This document shows positions 7,327 to 15,101 of a DNA stretch of 19,868 nucleotides, in pieces. The position numbers and the translations under genes are program-made. The notes below the pieces were generated by a model. That model was not told where the DNA came from, did not search any database, and saw only the letters and a program-made list of their open reading frames with translations. Positions within the stretch are counted from its first letter, which is position 1, and each line of letters opens with the position of its first letter. Origin of the DNA: an uncultured Lachnospiraceae bacterium (GTDB lineage Bacteria; Bacillota; Clostridia; Lachnospirales; Lachnospiraceae); contig CAJUHG010000055.1 of NCBI GenBank assembly GCA_910586005.1, forward strand, positions 1 through 19,868. Reading direction: 5' to 3'.

Positions 7327-8677
7327 TCAATTTTGGAATTCCATATTGTTTTGGGCAGCATGGATTATAATTCCATTGCTTATGGAGATTTTACCATCTT
7401 TGGGTAGTTTTTTAATATTGATAAAAAAGAGACTGTTTTCTAAGCATTATGAAAATCCATTTTTTTTTCCAGAAGTGACAATTATTATTCCTATTTATAA
7501 TTCAGAAGATTCTTTAGAGGAATGTATAAAATCTATTAACAATAGTGATTATCCAAAAAATAAAATGCGTATTTTTTTAGTTAATAATCAAGGAAAAGAT
7601 TGTTCTTTTCAGGTTTATATGAAATGTCAAGAATTGTATCCAAATTTATGGATGCAGTGGTTGAATGCTAAACAGGGAAAATCTCGTGCTTTAAATTTGG
7701 CTTTATTTAATGCACAGGGAAAGTATATTATCCATGTGGATAGTGATGGACAATTTGAACCACATGCAATTAGTAATATGGTAAAAAAATTTGAAGCATG
7801 TTCAGAGGTCAATTGTATGACAGGTGTAATTCTTACTTTGCCAAAAAAGATTGAAGAATATAAGGGAAGGTTATCACGGTTATTACGCAAGATGGAATTT
7901 ATGGAATATGCACAAGCATTTTTAGCAGGAAGAAATTATGCTTCTGAAACGAATTCTATTTATACCCTTTCGGGTGCATTTTCTGCTTTTCGCAAATCAG
8001 TAGTATTGAAATCACAACTTTATAACACAGATACTATCTGTGAAGACACAAATATTACCTTTCAAATGCGTTATTTGCAACATACAAAAGTACATATTTG
8101 TGAAGAGGCAATTTTTTATGTAGAGCCTATAGAAAGTGTGAATAGACTTTATACACAAAGACAACGTTGGCAAAGAGGAAGTTTAGAAGTATCCCATCAA
8201 TTTTTGAAAAAGGATTTAAAGGTACACAAGATGTTTACAAATGTTATGGTTCGAACCTTATTATATGACCATACGTTTGCATTTCCTCGTTTGATTTGGT
8301 ATTTCGCTTTGATTTGCTTGATGTGTATGAATTATTCAGCAAAAGTAATCTTATTTTCTATAGGAATCATTTTTTTACTTTATATGATAAGTGGATATTT
8401 CTATTATTTCTCCATTGTGGGATTTTTGAAAAAATTTGATGATTTAAAGAAATACTATTGTAAACATTGGTATCTAGTTCCTTTGCTTCCGTTTTTTACT
8501 TTTCTTATATTTTTTATTCGCTTGGCTGGCATTATCAATAGTATTAATACACAGAGTGCATGGAAAACACGTACTTTAACGGAGGAGAGAAAAGATTTTT
8601 TAAAGGAATTAAAGAGAGAAATACAAAAACCTATAAAATTATTAAAAAAAGCACGCAAAGCAGTTAATTATAAGTAG
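7313..8677 (+). CDS. Processive family 2 glycosyltransferase, XrtG-associated
   Basis: This 454-aa membrane enzyme transfers sugar from a nucleotide sugar. The sequence shows VTIIIPIYNSEDSLEECI (55-72), the metal/nucleotide motif DSD at 143-145, the ED pair at 244-245 (CEDTN) as likely catalytic base, and QRQRW at 282-286. This is the motif set of processive synthases such as cellulose and hyaluronan synthase. One membrane helix precedes the catalytic domain and about three follow it (roughly 325-410), with a basic tail. It overlaps the end of xrtG by 14 bp. GT2 enzymes of this kind are a known partner of XrtG. The product sugar and acceptor cannot be read from the sequence. Confidence 0.87.
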   Translation: MTIINQFWNSILFWAAWIIIPLLMEILPSLGSFLILIKKRLFSKHYENPFFFPEVTIIIPIYNSEDSLEECIKSINNSDYPKNKMRIFLVNNQGKDCSFQVYMKCQELYPNLWMQWLNAKQGKSRALNLALFNAQGKYIIHVDSDGQFEPHAISNMVKKFEACSEVNCMTGVILTLPKKIEEYKGRLSRLLRKMEFMEYAQAFLAGRNYASETNSIYTLSGAFSAFRKSVVLKSQLYNTDTICEDTNITFQMRYLQHTKVHICEEAIFYVEPIESVNRLYTQRQRWQRGSLEVSHQFLKKDLKVHKMFTNVMVRTLLYDHTFAFPRLIWYFALICLMCMNYSAKVILFSIGIIFLLYMISGYFYYFSIVGFLKKFDDLKKYYCKHWYLVPLLPFFTFLIFFIRLAGIINSINTQSAWKTRTLTEERKDFLKELKREIQKPIKLLKKARKAVNYK

Positions 8678-8690
8678 GTGAATAGAATTT

Positions 8691-9770
8691 ATGAAACATA
8701 AATTTAATAATATCATGCTAACCTTGGTGGTTGTATTAGTTGCAGTTGTAGCAGATATATTTATAATTTATCAATTTAAAAATTATGAAACTAGATTCTT
8801 AGAAATTTATGGTTCCGAACAAGATGCATATGTAAAAGTTATTCTAGATCAAATAAATAGCCTAGAACATCAAGGAACAGAGGAGAATATCACAGATATT
8901 ATTGCTTCCCTAGATATGACAGCAAGTAAATATTGGACTTTGAGTAAGGAAGATGCTTTTTTGTTTGTAAAAAGTGTGAAAGAGACAAACCGTTATAACA
9001 GTTTTACAGATCGTACTTATTATACAACGGAGACAGCTTTAAAGTTTAGGAATAGTTTAAAAATAAATCAGGTGGAACATCAAATTATTTATTTAGATCA
9101 AGACCGTTTTATTGCTTCAGGCGTGATTTTTAATTGGCAGGGAGAAGCATACCAGATTTGCCTTTTCACTTATGATAAAGTAATTTTAGAAGATAATATT
9201 TTACTAGAGTGTAAAAATGCTATTATAATTATTTTTTCTATGGTACTAGCTCTTTTTATTATTTTAAGTATGATACTGTCTAGAAAAATAAATGCACAGA
9301 GTAATGATATAAAGAAGCAACAAGAACATGCAGTTTGGCAGAATCAACAAATTAATTTGTTAGATGAACAATTAAAACGAGAATATGCTTTCAGTGCGAG
9401 CAGGCATGTATTTAAAAATATTGTATTAGATGAATTTTTGGATGTTCTTGATAAAAAAAATGTATCTCCTTTGCATTTTGCTATTTTTGAAACAGAATCT
9501 GCAGAAGCACGTGATAAATTTTTTGAGTATATGCAAGTGGTACTAGATAATCAAGTGCTAAGATTTTCTATGGATGAGCGAATGGTTGTTTTAATTTTTG
9601 TGAAATATAAGAAACATATCAGTGAGCGAATGATTACATCACTTGAAAATTGGAAGGTACATGGTTTAGCAGATTTGTATTGTAAAAATAATAAAAAATC
9701 TTATAAAGAACAATTTTATAAATTTTGGAAGGCTGTGAAAGTGAATGAGGAAAGAAAAACTGTATCGTGA
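8691..9770 (+). CDS. Two-TM sensor-like protein with possible degenerate GGDEF domain
   Basis: This 359-aa protein has a membrane helix at about 8-27, a probable extracytoplasmic domain of some 150 residues (28-176), a second helix at about 177-197, and a coiled-coil-like linker (200-232, rich in Q, K and E). Its cytoplasmic domain (about 240-350) has the pattern SPLHFAIFETES followed by MDERMVVLIF near 294-303. These positions match the iD-x-D and GGDEF strands of diguanylate cyclases, but without GGDEF or metal-binding Asp residues. If related, it is catalytically dead and would bind or transmit signal. It starts 13 bp after the glycosyltransferase and overlaps the next gene by 26 bp. The GGDEF relation is weak; the two-helix sensor layout is clear. 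Confidence 0.55.
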   Translation: MKHKFNNIMLTLVVVLVAVVADIFIIYQFKNYETRFLEIYGSEQDAYVKVILDQINSLEHQGTEENITDIIASLDMTASKYWTLSKEDAFLFVKSVKETNRYNSFTDRTYYTTETALKFRNSLKINQVEHQIIYLDQDRFIASGVIFNWQGEAYQICLFTYDKVILEDNILLECKNAIIIIFSMVLALFIILSMILSRKINAQSNDIKKQQEHAVWQNQQINLLDEQLKREYAFSASRHVFKNIVLDEFLDVLDKKNVSPLHFAIFETESAEARDKFFEYMQVVLDNQVLRFSMDERMVVLIFVKYKKHISERMITSLENWKVHGLADLYCKNNKKSYKEQFYKFWKAVKVNEERKTVS

Positions 9771-10227
9771 ATACTGCTTGAAGTCATACTTAAATATGAA
9801 TCATTCTATTATTATCAATGGAAAACAAGGACAGATACATCCCCATACTTGGGAATTTTTAACAAAAATTATTGTTGCAGGAAATGTTTTTATTGAGTTT
9901 CGTACTTTTGAAACCTTACTAGAACAATATCTAGAAAAATATCAAAATCAAATTTTAAATACCATAGAGCCTTTTGATATCATTGTTCCAACCATTGAAA
10001 ATGTAACAGACTATTTTTACGATGAATTACAATTATTATTAAGGGAAAATGGTGGGGAATTAGTTTCTTTAGAGGGAAGTGAAACTCCAACAAGAAGCTA
10101 TATTGTCAGTAATCGAGAAGAACCAGAATTTATTGAGCGGATTGGTAATATGCAAAGCCAACAGATTTCTGGTGTAATAGAATATATAGTAGATCAAATA
10201 CTTAATAAGCAAGAAGACAGTTTTTAA
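9745..10227 (+). CDS. 6-pyruvoyl-tetrahydropterin-synthase-related protein, XrtG-associated
   Basis: This 160-aa protein is a QueD/PTPS homologue. Zinc ligands His20 (NHS), His32 and His34 (HPH) and the pterin-anchoring Glu113 (ETPTR) are present. The catalytic Cys four residues before HPH is replaced by Gln28, and the Asp-His before ILN is replaced by Gln67-Asn68. Family blocks PFDIIVPTIENVTDYF (76-91) and SETPTRSYIV (112-121) are well kept. A C-terminal extension of about 40 residues follows the fold. It overlaps the preceding gene by 26 bp and is the last gene before a terminator-like hairpin. PTPS-related proteins of this type are known neighbours of XrtG. Its biochemical role is not established. 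Confidence 0.82.
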   Translation: MRKEKLYREYCLKSYLNMNHSIIINGKQGQIHPHTWEFLTKIIVAGNVFIEFRTFETLLEQYLEKYQNQILNTIEPFDIIVPTIENVTDYFYDELQLLLRENGGELVSLEGSETPTRSYIVSNREEPEFIERIGNMQSQQISGVIEYIVDQILNKQEDSF

Positions 10228-10229
10228 AT

Positions 10230-10290
10230 AAAACGAAGCAACTTTAATCTATTAGCTAAAACTGGTGGATTTTGGTTGCTTTATTTTAAT
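10230..10290 (+). terminator. Probable terminator of the XrtG operon
   Basis: AAGCAAC at 10236-10242 pairs with GTTGCTT at 10275-10281. The outer A-tract (10230-10233) faces the T-rich run TATTTTAATTT that follows. The loop is long (32 nt), so the structure is weaker than the other terminators here, but it sits directly after the last gene. Confidence 0.55.
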
Positions 10291-10377
10291 TTATGATAAT
10301 AGAAGCATTTGAAATGAGTGGGATTGTGACTACATTCTTTCAAAAGACTTGGATTTTTAAATGAGTGGAAATCTATG

Positions 10378-10407
10378 TTGTAACATTACTAAAAGATATG
10401 ATATAAT
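10378..10407 (+). promoter_or_regulatory. Promoter for gdpP-rplI-dnaB with a long leader
   Basis: TTGTAA at 10378-10383 and TATAAT at 10402-10407 are spaced 18 bp. Transcription would start near 10414 and give a leader of about 235 nt before gdpP. The leader holds a hairpin ACCAT-TTCAA-ATGGT near 10477-10491 and several smaller self-complementary stretches. I did not recognise a known riboswitch class in it. Confidence 0.6.
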
Positions 10408-10649
10408 AGCAAAGGATATGATGGCTGCCTAAATGATATGGGTTACTATAAAATATTACATAGTGCTAATTAACACCATTTCAAATGGTAGTTTCTCACA
10501 TAATATTGTAGTGATACATTCCAAACAATAGGTAGCTATAGAATATCTGTAAATAATAATTTATAAGAGCAAATGCTTAGAACTAAAGTGAAATTCAGGG
10601 AATACGACGAAGGAAATCAATTTGTTGTAGAATGAAAGTGAGAAAATAA

Positions 10650-12704
10650 ATGAAAAGAAAAAATCACTCCAGAGGGCAGTTAAACAATTATATGTACTGG
10701 CCGCTGATGTTGACTATTTTAATTGTATTGATGAATGTGCCTTTATATTATGTTGATAAAAAGGCTGGTATTTGTGTATCTATATTTGCTGTATTGTATT
10801 TTTTAATTGTATTGGGAATTTTTATAGCAAATAAGTCATTGATACGTAGTGAGGTAATTAGTTTTGCCACTCAATATGGAACGATTCAGAGAAAACTTCT
10901 AAATGAGTTTCAGATTCCATATGCGCTATTAGACTATAATAGTAAAATTTTATGGATGAATGAGGCTTTTTCTAAAATTACAGAAAAAGATAAAGGATAT
11001 CACAAATCTATTACTACTATTTTTCCAAGTATTACACGAGAGTTATTGGAAAAAGAAGAAGAAAGTAATAGTATGCAGGTAGAATGGAAAGAGCAGATTT
11101 ATAGAGCAAGTATAGGAAAAATTTATTTTGATACTTCAGTTACAGAGAGTAATTTACTTGAAGTGGAGAGTAAAGAACAATTTCTTGTGAGCTTATATTT
11201 ATTTGATGAGACAGAGCTTCATAAATATATTCAGAAAAATCGAGATGAACAGTTAGTTTCAGCATTGATTTATATTGACAATTATGAAGAAGCTTTGGAT
11301 AGTATTGAAGAGGTTAAGCGTTCTTTATTAGTGGCATTGGTAGACCGTAAGGTAAGTAAGTATTTCTCTGAGCGAGATAGTATTGTAAAGAAAATTGAGC
11401 GAGACAAATATTTTGTAGTATTTAAACAGAAATATTTGGAGGAGCTAATAGTAGATAAGTTTAGTATTCTTGAAGAAGTAAAAACGATTAAAGTAGGAAA
11501 TGAAATGGCAGTTACATTGAGTATTGGAGTAGGTGTCAGTGGTAATAATTATAACCAAAAGTATGAATATTCCCGTATGGCAATTGACCTTGCATTAGGT
11601 AGAGGTGGGGATCAGGTCGTAGTAAAGGAAGAAGAAAAGATTTCCTACTTTGGAGGAAAATCCAGACAGATGGAGAAAATGACACGTGTGAAAGCAAGAG
11701 TGAAAGCTCATGCTTTGCGTGAAATTATAGAAAGTCGTGAACAAGTATTTATTATGGGACATAGTATTAGTGATATGGATGCTTTTGGAGCGGCTATTGG
11801 TATTTATTGCGCAGCACAAGTTCTAGGAAAGAAGACATATATTGTATTAAATGAGGTTACTTCTTCCTTACGTCCTATGAAAGAATGTTTTACAGAAGAA
11901 AAAGGATATCCAGCAGATATGTTTCTTACTAGTGACAAGGCAATAGAGATGGTAGACTATCGAAGTGTTGTGATTGTGGTTGATACAAATCGTCCTAATT
12001 ATACAGAATGTCCAGAACTATTAAATAGAACGAAAACAATTGTGGTTTTTGACCATCATAGACAAAGTAGTGAAGTCATTGACAATGCAGTACTTTCTTA
12101 TATTGAAACTTATGCATCTTCTACCTGTGAAATGGTAGCGGAGGTATTACAATATTTTAATGAAAATATACATTTAAAACCAAATGAAGCAGATAGTATT
12201 TATGCTGGTATTTTGATTGATACCAATAATTTTATGACAAAGACAGGTGTTAGAACCTTTGAGGCAGCAGCGTATTTACGCCGCTGTGGTGCAGAGGTAA
12301 CTAGGGTTCGTAAGCTTTTAAGAGATGATATGGCTGCTTATAAGGCAAGAGCAGAGGCAGTTAGGCATGCAGAAGTTTACAAAGGAGCATTTGCTATTTC
12401 TATTTGCCCTGCTGATCCTGAAGTGGAAAGTCCTACAATTGCAGGAGCACAAGCAGCGAATGAACTTCTTAATATTGTGGGAATTAAAGCATCTTTTGTG
12501 CTAACAGAATACAATGAGAAAATTTATATTAGTTCACGTTCTATTGATGAGATAAATGTACAACTTATTATGGAACGATTAGGAGGCGGTGGTCATTTAA
12601 ATGTGGCTGGTGCTCAAATGAAAGATTGTTCTGTGATGGAAGCCAAAAGGCGCATAGAGGCTACATTAGAGCAGATGCTAGAGGAAGGAGACATAGAAGT
12701 ATGA
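10650..12704 (+). CDS. gdpP: Cyclic-di-AMP phosphodiesterase GdpP
   Basis: This 684-aa membrane enzyme hydrolyses the second messenger c-di-AMP to pApA and so influences cell-wall and osmotic balance. The order is two membrane helices (about 17-33 and 41-60), a PAS-like domain (about 80-165), a degenerate GGDEF domain (about 175-325, ERDKYFVVF in place of GGDEF), then DHH (about 355-530) and DHHA1 domains. Metal-binding residues are present: His371, Asp375 and Asp377 (GHSISDMD), Asp445 (VDTN), DHH at 468-470 and Asp524. GGGGH at 645-649 is the DHHA1 substrate loop. The ribosome site is weak (GTGAG). The stop overlaps the rplI start by ATGA. The gdpP-rplI-dnaB order is the usual Firmicutes arrangement. 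Confidence 0.95.
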   Translation: MKRKNHSRGQLNNYMYWPLMLTILIVLMNVPLYYVDKKAGICVSIFAVLYFLIVLGIFIANKSLIRSEVISFATQYGTIQRKLLNEFQIPYALLDYNSKILWMNEAFSKITEKDKGYHKSITTIFPSITRELLEKEEESNSMQVEWKEQIYRASIGKIYFDTSVTESNLLEVESKEQFLVSLYLFDETELHKYIQKNRDEQLVSALIYIDNYEEALDSIEEVKRSLLVALVDRKVSKYFSERDSIVKKIERDKYFVVFKQKYLEELIVDKFSILEEVKTIKVGNEMAVTLSIGVGVSGNNYNQKYEYSRMAIDLALGRGGDQVVVKEEEKISYFGGKSRQMEKMTRVKARVKAHALREIIESREQVFIMGHSISDMDAFGAAIGIYCAAQVLGKKTYIVLNEVTSSLRPMKECFTEEKGYPADMFLTSDKAIEMVDYRSVVIVVDTNRPNYTECPELLNRTKTIVVFDHHRQSSEVIDNAVLSYIETYASSTCEMVAEVLQYFNENIHLKPNEADSIYAGILIDTNNFMTKTGVRTFEAAAYLRRCGAEVTRVRKLLRDDMAAYKARAEAVRHAEVYKGAFAISICPADPEVESPTIAGAQAANELLNIVGIKASFVLTEYNEKIYISSRSIDEINVQLIMERLGGGGHLNVAGAQMKDCSVMEAKRRIEATLEQMLEEGDIEV

Positions 12705-13150
12705 AAGTAATTTTATTGGAAGATGTAAAGTCTTTAGGAAAAAAAGGAGATATCGTTACTGTTAGTGATGGCTATGCAAGGAATATGATTTTACCTAAGA
12801 AATTAGGAGTAGAAGCAACAGGAAAAAATTTAAATGATTTGAAATTAAAAAATCAGCATGCAGAAAAAGTTGCTCAGGAGAATTTAGAGACAGCAAAGGC
12901 TCTTGCAGAACAAATTAACACAAAAGAGGTAACTGTAACTTTAAAAACAGGAGAAGGAGGAAAGACATTTGGTTCTGTTTCTTCTAAAGAAATTTCAGCA
13001 GCAGCGAAGGAACAGTTGCAAATGGAATTGGATAAGAAAAAAATGCAGCTTCCAGACGGAGGGTTAAAAACGCTTGGAGTACATGAAATAAAGATAAAAT
13101 TTCATCCCAAAGTTACAGGTACTTTAAAGGTCAAGATAATAGAAGAGTAA
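12701..13150 (+). CDS. rplI: 50S ribosomal protein L9
   Basis: This 149-aa protein is L9, a two-lobed protein at the base of the L1 stalk that limits frameshifting. The N-terminal lobe reads MKVILLEDVKSLGKKGDIV and then GYARNMILPK, followed by a long connecting helix (about 41-75) and the C-terminal RNA-binding lobe (GEGGKTFGSVSSKEI, LGVHEIKIKFHPKV). The start is taken at 12701 because the L9 sequence begins there, GAGGAAGGAG lies upstream, and the ATG overlaps the gdpP stop. The frame opens further upstream at 12626, but that stretch is only the shadow of gdpP. Confidence 0.97.
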   Translation: MKVILLEDVKSLGKKGDIVTVSDGYARNMILPKKLGVEATGKNLNDLKLKNQHAEKVAQENLETAKALAEQINTKEVTVTLKTGEGGKTFGSVSSKEISAAAKEQLQMELDKKKMQLPDGGLKTLGVHEIKIKFHPKVTGTLKVKIIEE

Positions 13151-13372
13151 TCTTATAATTTGCAAAATAAAAATTTTAACTTCTTAATAATAAAAAAATT
13201 CTTACTTCTTTCATTGAGGAAGAATATTAAAAGTCAACAACCCCACTATAAGGGCAGGGTACTTAGTGTGGTGGCTTAGTCTATACTCTATTTCAGCCAT
13301 TTGAAACGAGTGTCGTTGATATAGAGAACCATTGCTTGTGGGAATAAAGGTAGAAGAGGAGTAGCAGATTTT
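13151..13372 (+). promoter_or_regulatory. Structured leader region between rplI and dnaB
   Basis: This 222-bp gap holds a compact set of complementary segments. CTCTAT (13286-13291) pairs with ATAGAG (13321-13326) and encloses TTCA/TGAA (13292-13305) and ACGA-GTG-TCGT (13306-13316). TCAAC (13234-13238) could instead pair with GTTGA (13315-13319), so two folds compete. The stretch from about 13233 to 13350 is richer in G and C than its surroundings. I see no strong terminator between rplI and dnaB, so dnaB is probably read through from gdpP. The class of this structure is not recognised. Confidence 0.4.
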
Positions 13373-14701
13373 ATGGAAGAAGCTCTTATCAAACGAATTA
13401 TGCCAAATAATCTAGAAGCAGAACAATCAGTGATTGGTTCCATGATTATGGATAGAGAAGCAATTATTCTTGCTTCAGAGACCTTAGTGCGAGAAGATTT
13501 TTATCATCAGCAGTATGGAGTTTTATTTGAGACTATGGTAGAGCTTTTTAATGAGGAACAACCTGTTGATGTAATTACTTTACAGAATCGTCTTAGAGAA
13601 AAGAATGTTCCTCCAGAATTGAGCAGCTTGGAATTTGTAGGCGAGTTGGTAACATCAGTGCCTACATCTGCGAATATAAAGTACTATGCTAATATAGTGA
13701 AAGAAAAGGCTACGTTGCGCAAACTTATAAAAATAAATGAAGAGATTGCTAATAAATGTTATTTAGGAACAGAATCTTTAGAAAATATTATGGCAGAAAC
13801 AGAAAAAAAAATCTTTTCTTTGCTTCAAAATAAAAGTAGTAGAGACTATATTCCTATAAAAAAAATAGTGATTAAGGCTTTGGAAAGAATTGAGCAGGTA
13901 TCTAAAAAGAAAGGAAAGGTAACTGGAATTGCCACAGGATTTATAGATTTAGATTATCGTATGTCTGGATTGCAACCTTCAGACTTAATTTTAGTAGCAG
14001 CAAGACCTTCTATGGGTAAAACAGCGTTTGTATTGAATATTGCACAATATGTATCTTTTCACAATGATTTGTGTACTGCTATTTTTAGTCTAGAAATGTC
14101 CAAAGAACAACTAGTAAATCGACTGTTTTCTTTGGAGTCACGTGTAGATGCTCAAATTCTTCGAACAGGTAATTTGGCAGATTCTGATTGGGAACAATTG
14201 ATTGAAGGAGCAGGTATTATTGGACGTTCTAAGTTAATCATTGATGATACACCTGGAATTTCCATTCCAGAACTTCGTTCTAAGTGCAGAAAGTATAAAT
14301 TGGAACATGATTTAAAATTGATTATTATTGATTATTTGCAATTGATGTCAGGTTCTGGAAGAACCGAATCTAAACAACAGGAGATTTCTGATATTTCACG
14401 TTCTTTAAAGGGACTCGCGCGTGAACTCAATGTACCAGTGGTTGCTTTGTCACAATTAAGTCGTCAAGTAGAACATAGAACAGATCATAGACCTATGCTT
14501 TCTGATTTAAGAGAATCAGGTGCAATTGAACAAGATGCAGATGTTGTAATGTTTATTTACCGTGACGATTATTATAATAAGGATACACCAGACAAAAATA
14601 TTGCAGAGATTATTATTGCAAAACAGAGAAATGGACCTATTGGCACTGTAAATTTGGTTTGGTTGCCACAATATACAAAATTTGCAAATATGGAAAAATA
14701 G
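13373..14701 (+). CDS. dnaB: Replicative DNA helicase (DnaB family; DnaC in Bacillus)
   Basis: This 442-aa protein is the hexameric helicase that unwinds DNA at the replication fork. The N-terminal primase-interacting domain starts PNNLEAEQSVIGSMI (11-25). A linker (about 110-180) precedes the RecA-like motor: Walker A ARPSMGKT (210-217), the FSLEMSKEQL block (238-247), Walker B LIIIDYLQLM (316-325, Asp320), SQLSRQVEHR (360-369) and AKQRNGPIG (416-424). Length is normal for the family. GAGGAG lies 11 nt before the ATG. The last 28 bp of the coding sequence are part of a 76-bp repeat copied twice downstream. Confidence 0.97.
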   Translation: MEEALIKRIMPNNLEAEQSVIGSMIMDREAIILASETLVREDFYHQQYGVLFETMVELFNEEQPVDVITLQNRLREKNVPPELSSLEFVGELVTSVPTSANIKYYANIVKEKATLRKLIKINEEIANKCYLGTESLENIMAETEKKIFSLLQNKSSRDYIPIKKIVIKALERIEQVSKKKGKVTGIATGFIDLDYRMSGLQPSDLILVAARPSMGKTAFVLNIAQYVSFHNDLCTAIFSLEMSKEQLVNRLFSLESRVDAQILRTGNLADSDWEQLIEGAGIIGRSKLIIDDTPGISIPELRSKCRKYKLEHDLKLIIIDYLQLMSGSGRTESKQQEISDISRSLKGLARELNVPVVALSQLSRQVEHRTDHRPMLSDLRESGAIEQDADVVMFIYRDDYYNKDTPDKNIAEIIIAKQRNGPIGTVNLVWLPQYTKFANMEK

Positions 14702-14890
14702 TTTTGAATCCAAAAAGTGGAAGTAAAAATTGGGTTATTTGCTGAAAAATACAAAATTTGCAAGGATAAAAAATAGTTTTGAATCCAAAAAGTGGAAGTA
14801 AAAATTAGGTTGTTTGTTAAAAGATATAAAATTTGCAAGGATAGAACAACGATTGTAAATCTAAAAAATAAAAGTAAGTAAGCCAGATAT
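14673..14890 (+). repeat. Triplicated dnaB 3' end, three 75-76 bp imperfect units
   Basis: Units start at 14673, 14749 and 14824, each with ATA(C/T)AAAATTTGCAA. The first unit includes the last codons and stop of dnaB. Units one and two share a 38-bp identical stretch (14694-14731 and 14769-14806). The third unit is more diverged after its first 20 bp. The later units carry no intact dnaB reading frame beyond a few codons. This is a local tandem duplication at the gene end. Confidence 0.85.
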
Positions 14891-14901
14891 TGTAAAAATA
14901 G

Positions 14902-14941
14902 GCAGATATTTTTCTGAAAGGGAAAGTATCTGTTTTTTTTT
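14902..14941 (+). terminator. Terminator after the dnaB operon
   Basis: CAGATA (14903-14908) pairs with TATCTG (14927-14932). The inner TTTTC and GGAAA segments extend the stem, and nine T residues follow (14933-14941). It lies 200 bp after dnaB, beyond the repeat copies. Confidence 0.8.
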
Positions 14942-14966
14942 GTCATTATTTAACGATGAAAAAAGA

Positions 14967-14995
14967 TTGTAACATGAGAAAGAAATCTGTAAAAT
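14967..14995 (+). promoter_or_regulatory. Probable promoter of the MerR-type gene
   Basis: TTGTAA at 14967-14972 and TAAAAT at 14990-14995 are spaced 17 bp. The start of transcription would fall near 15002 and give a 100-nt leader. The -35 and the next bases (TTGTAACAT) match the gdpP promoter. Confidence 0.5.
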
Positions 14996-15101
14996 AGAAT
15001 TAGTAAAAAGGGACAAGCTGATGAATTGAACTGGAAGTTAGAGGATTGGTATAAGCAAATTCAAATTAGTAGAAAGCAGGTCCCAAAAAGGAGGTTAAAA
15101 T

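Noticed and set aside
10408..10649. c-di-AMP (ydaO-type) riboswitch before gdpP
   Set aside because: The conserved GC-rich core of that class is not visible.
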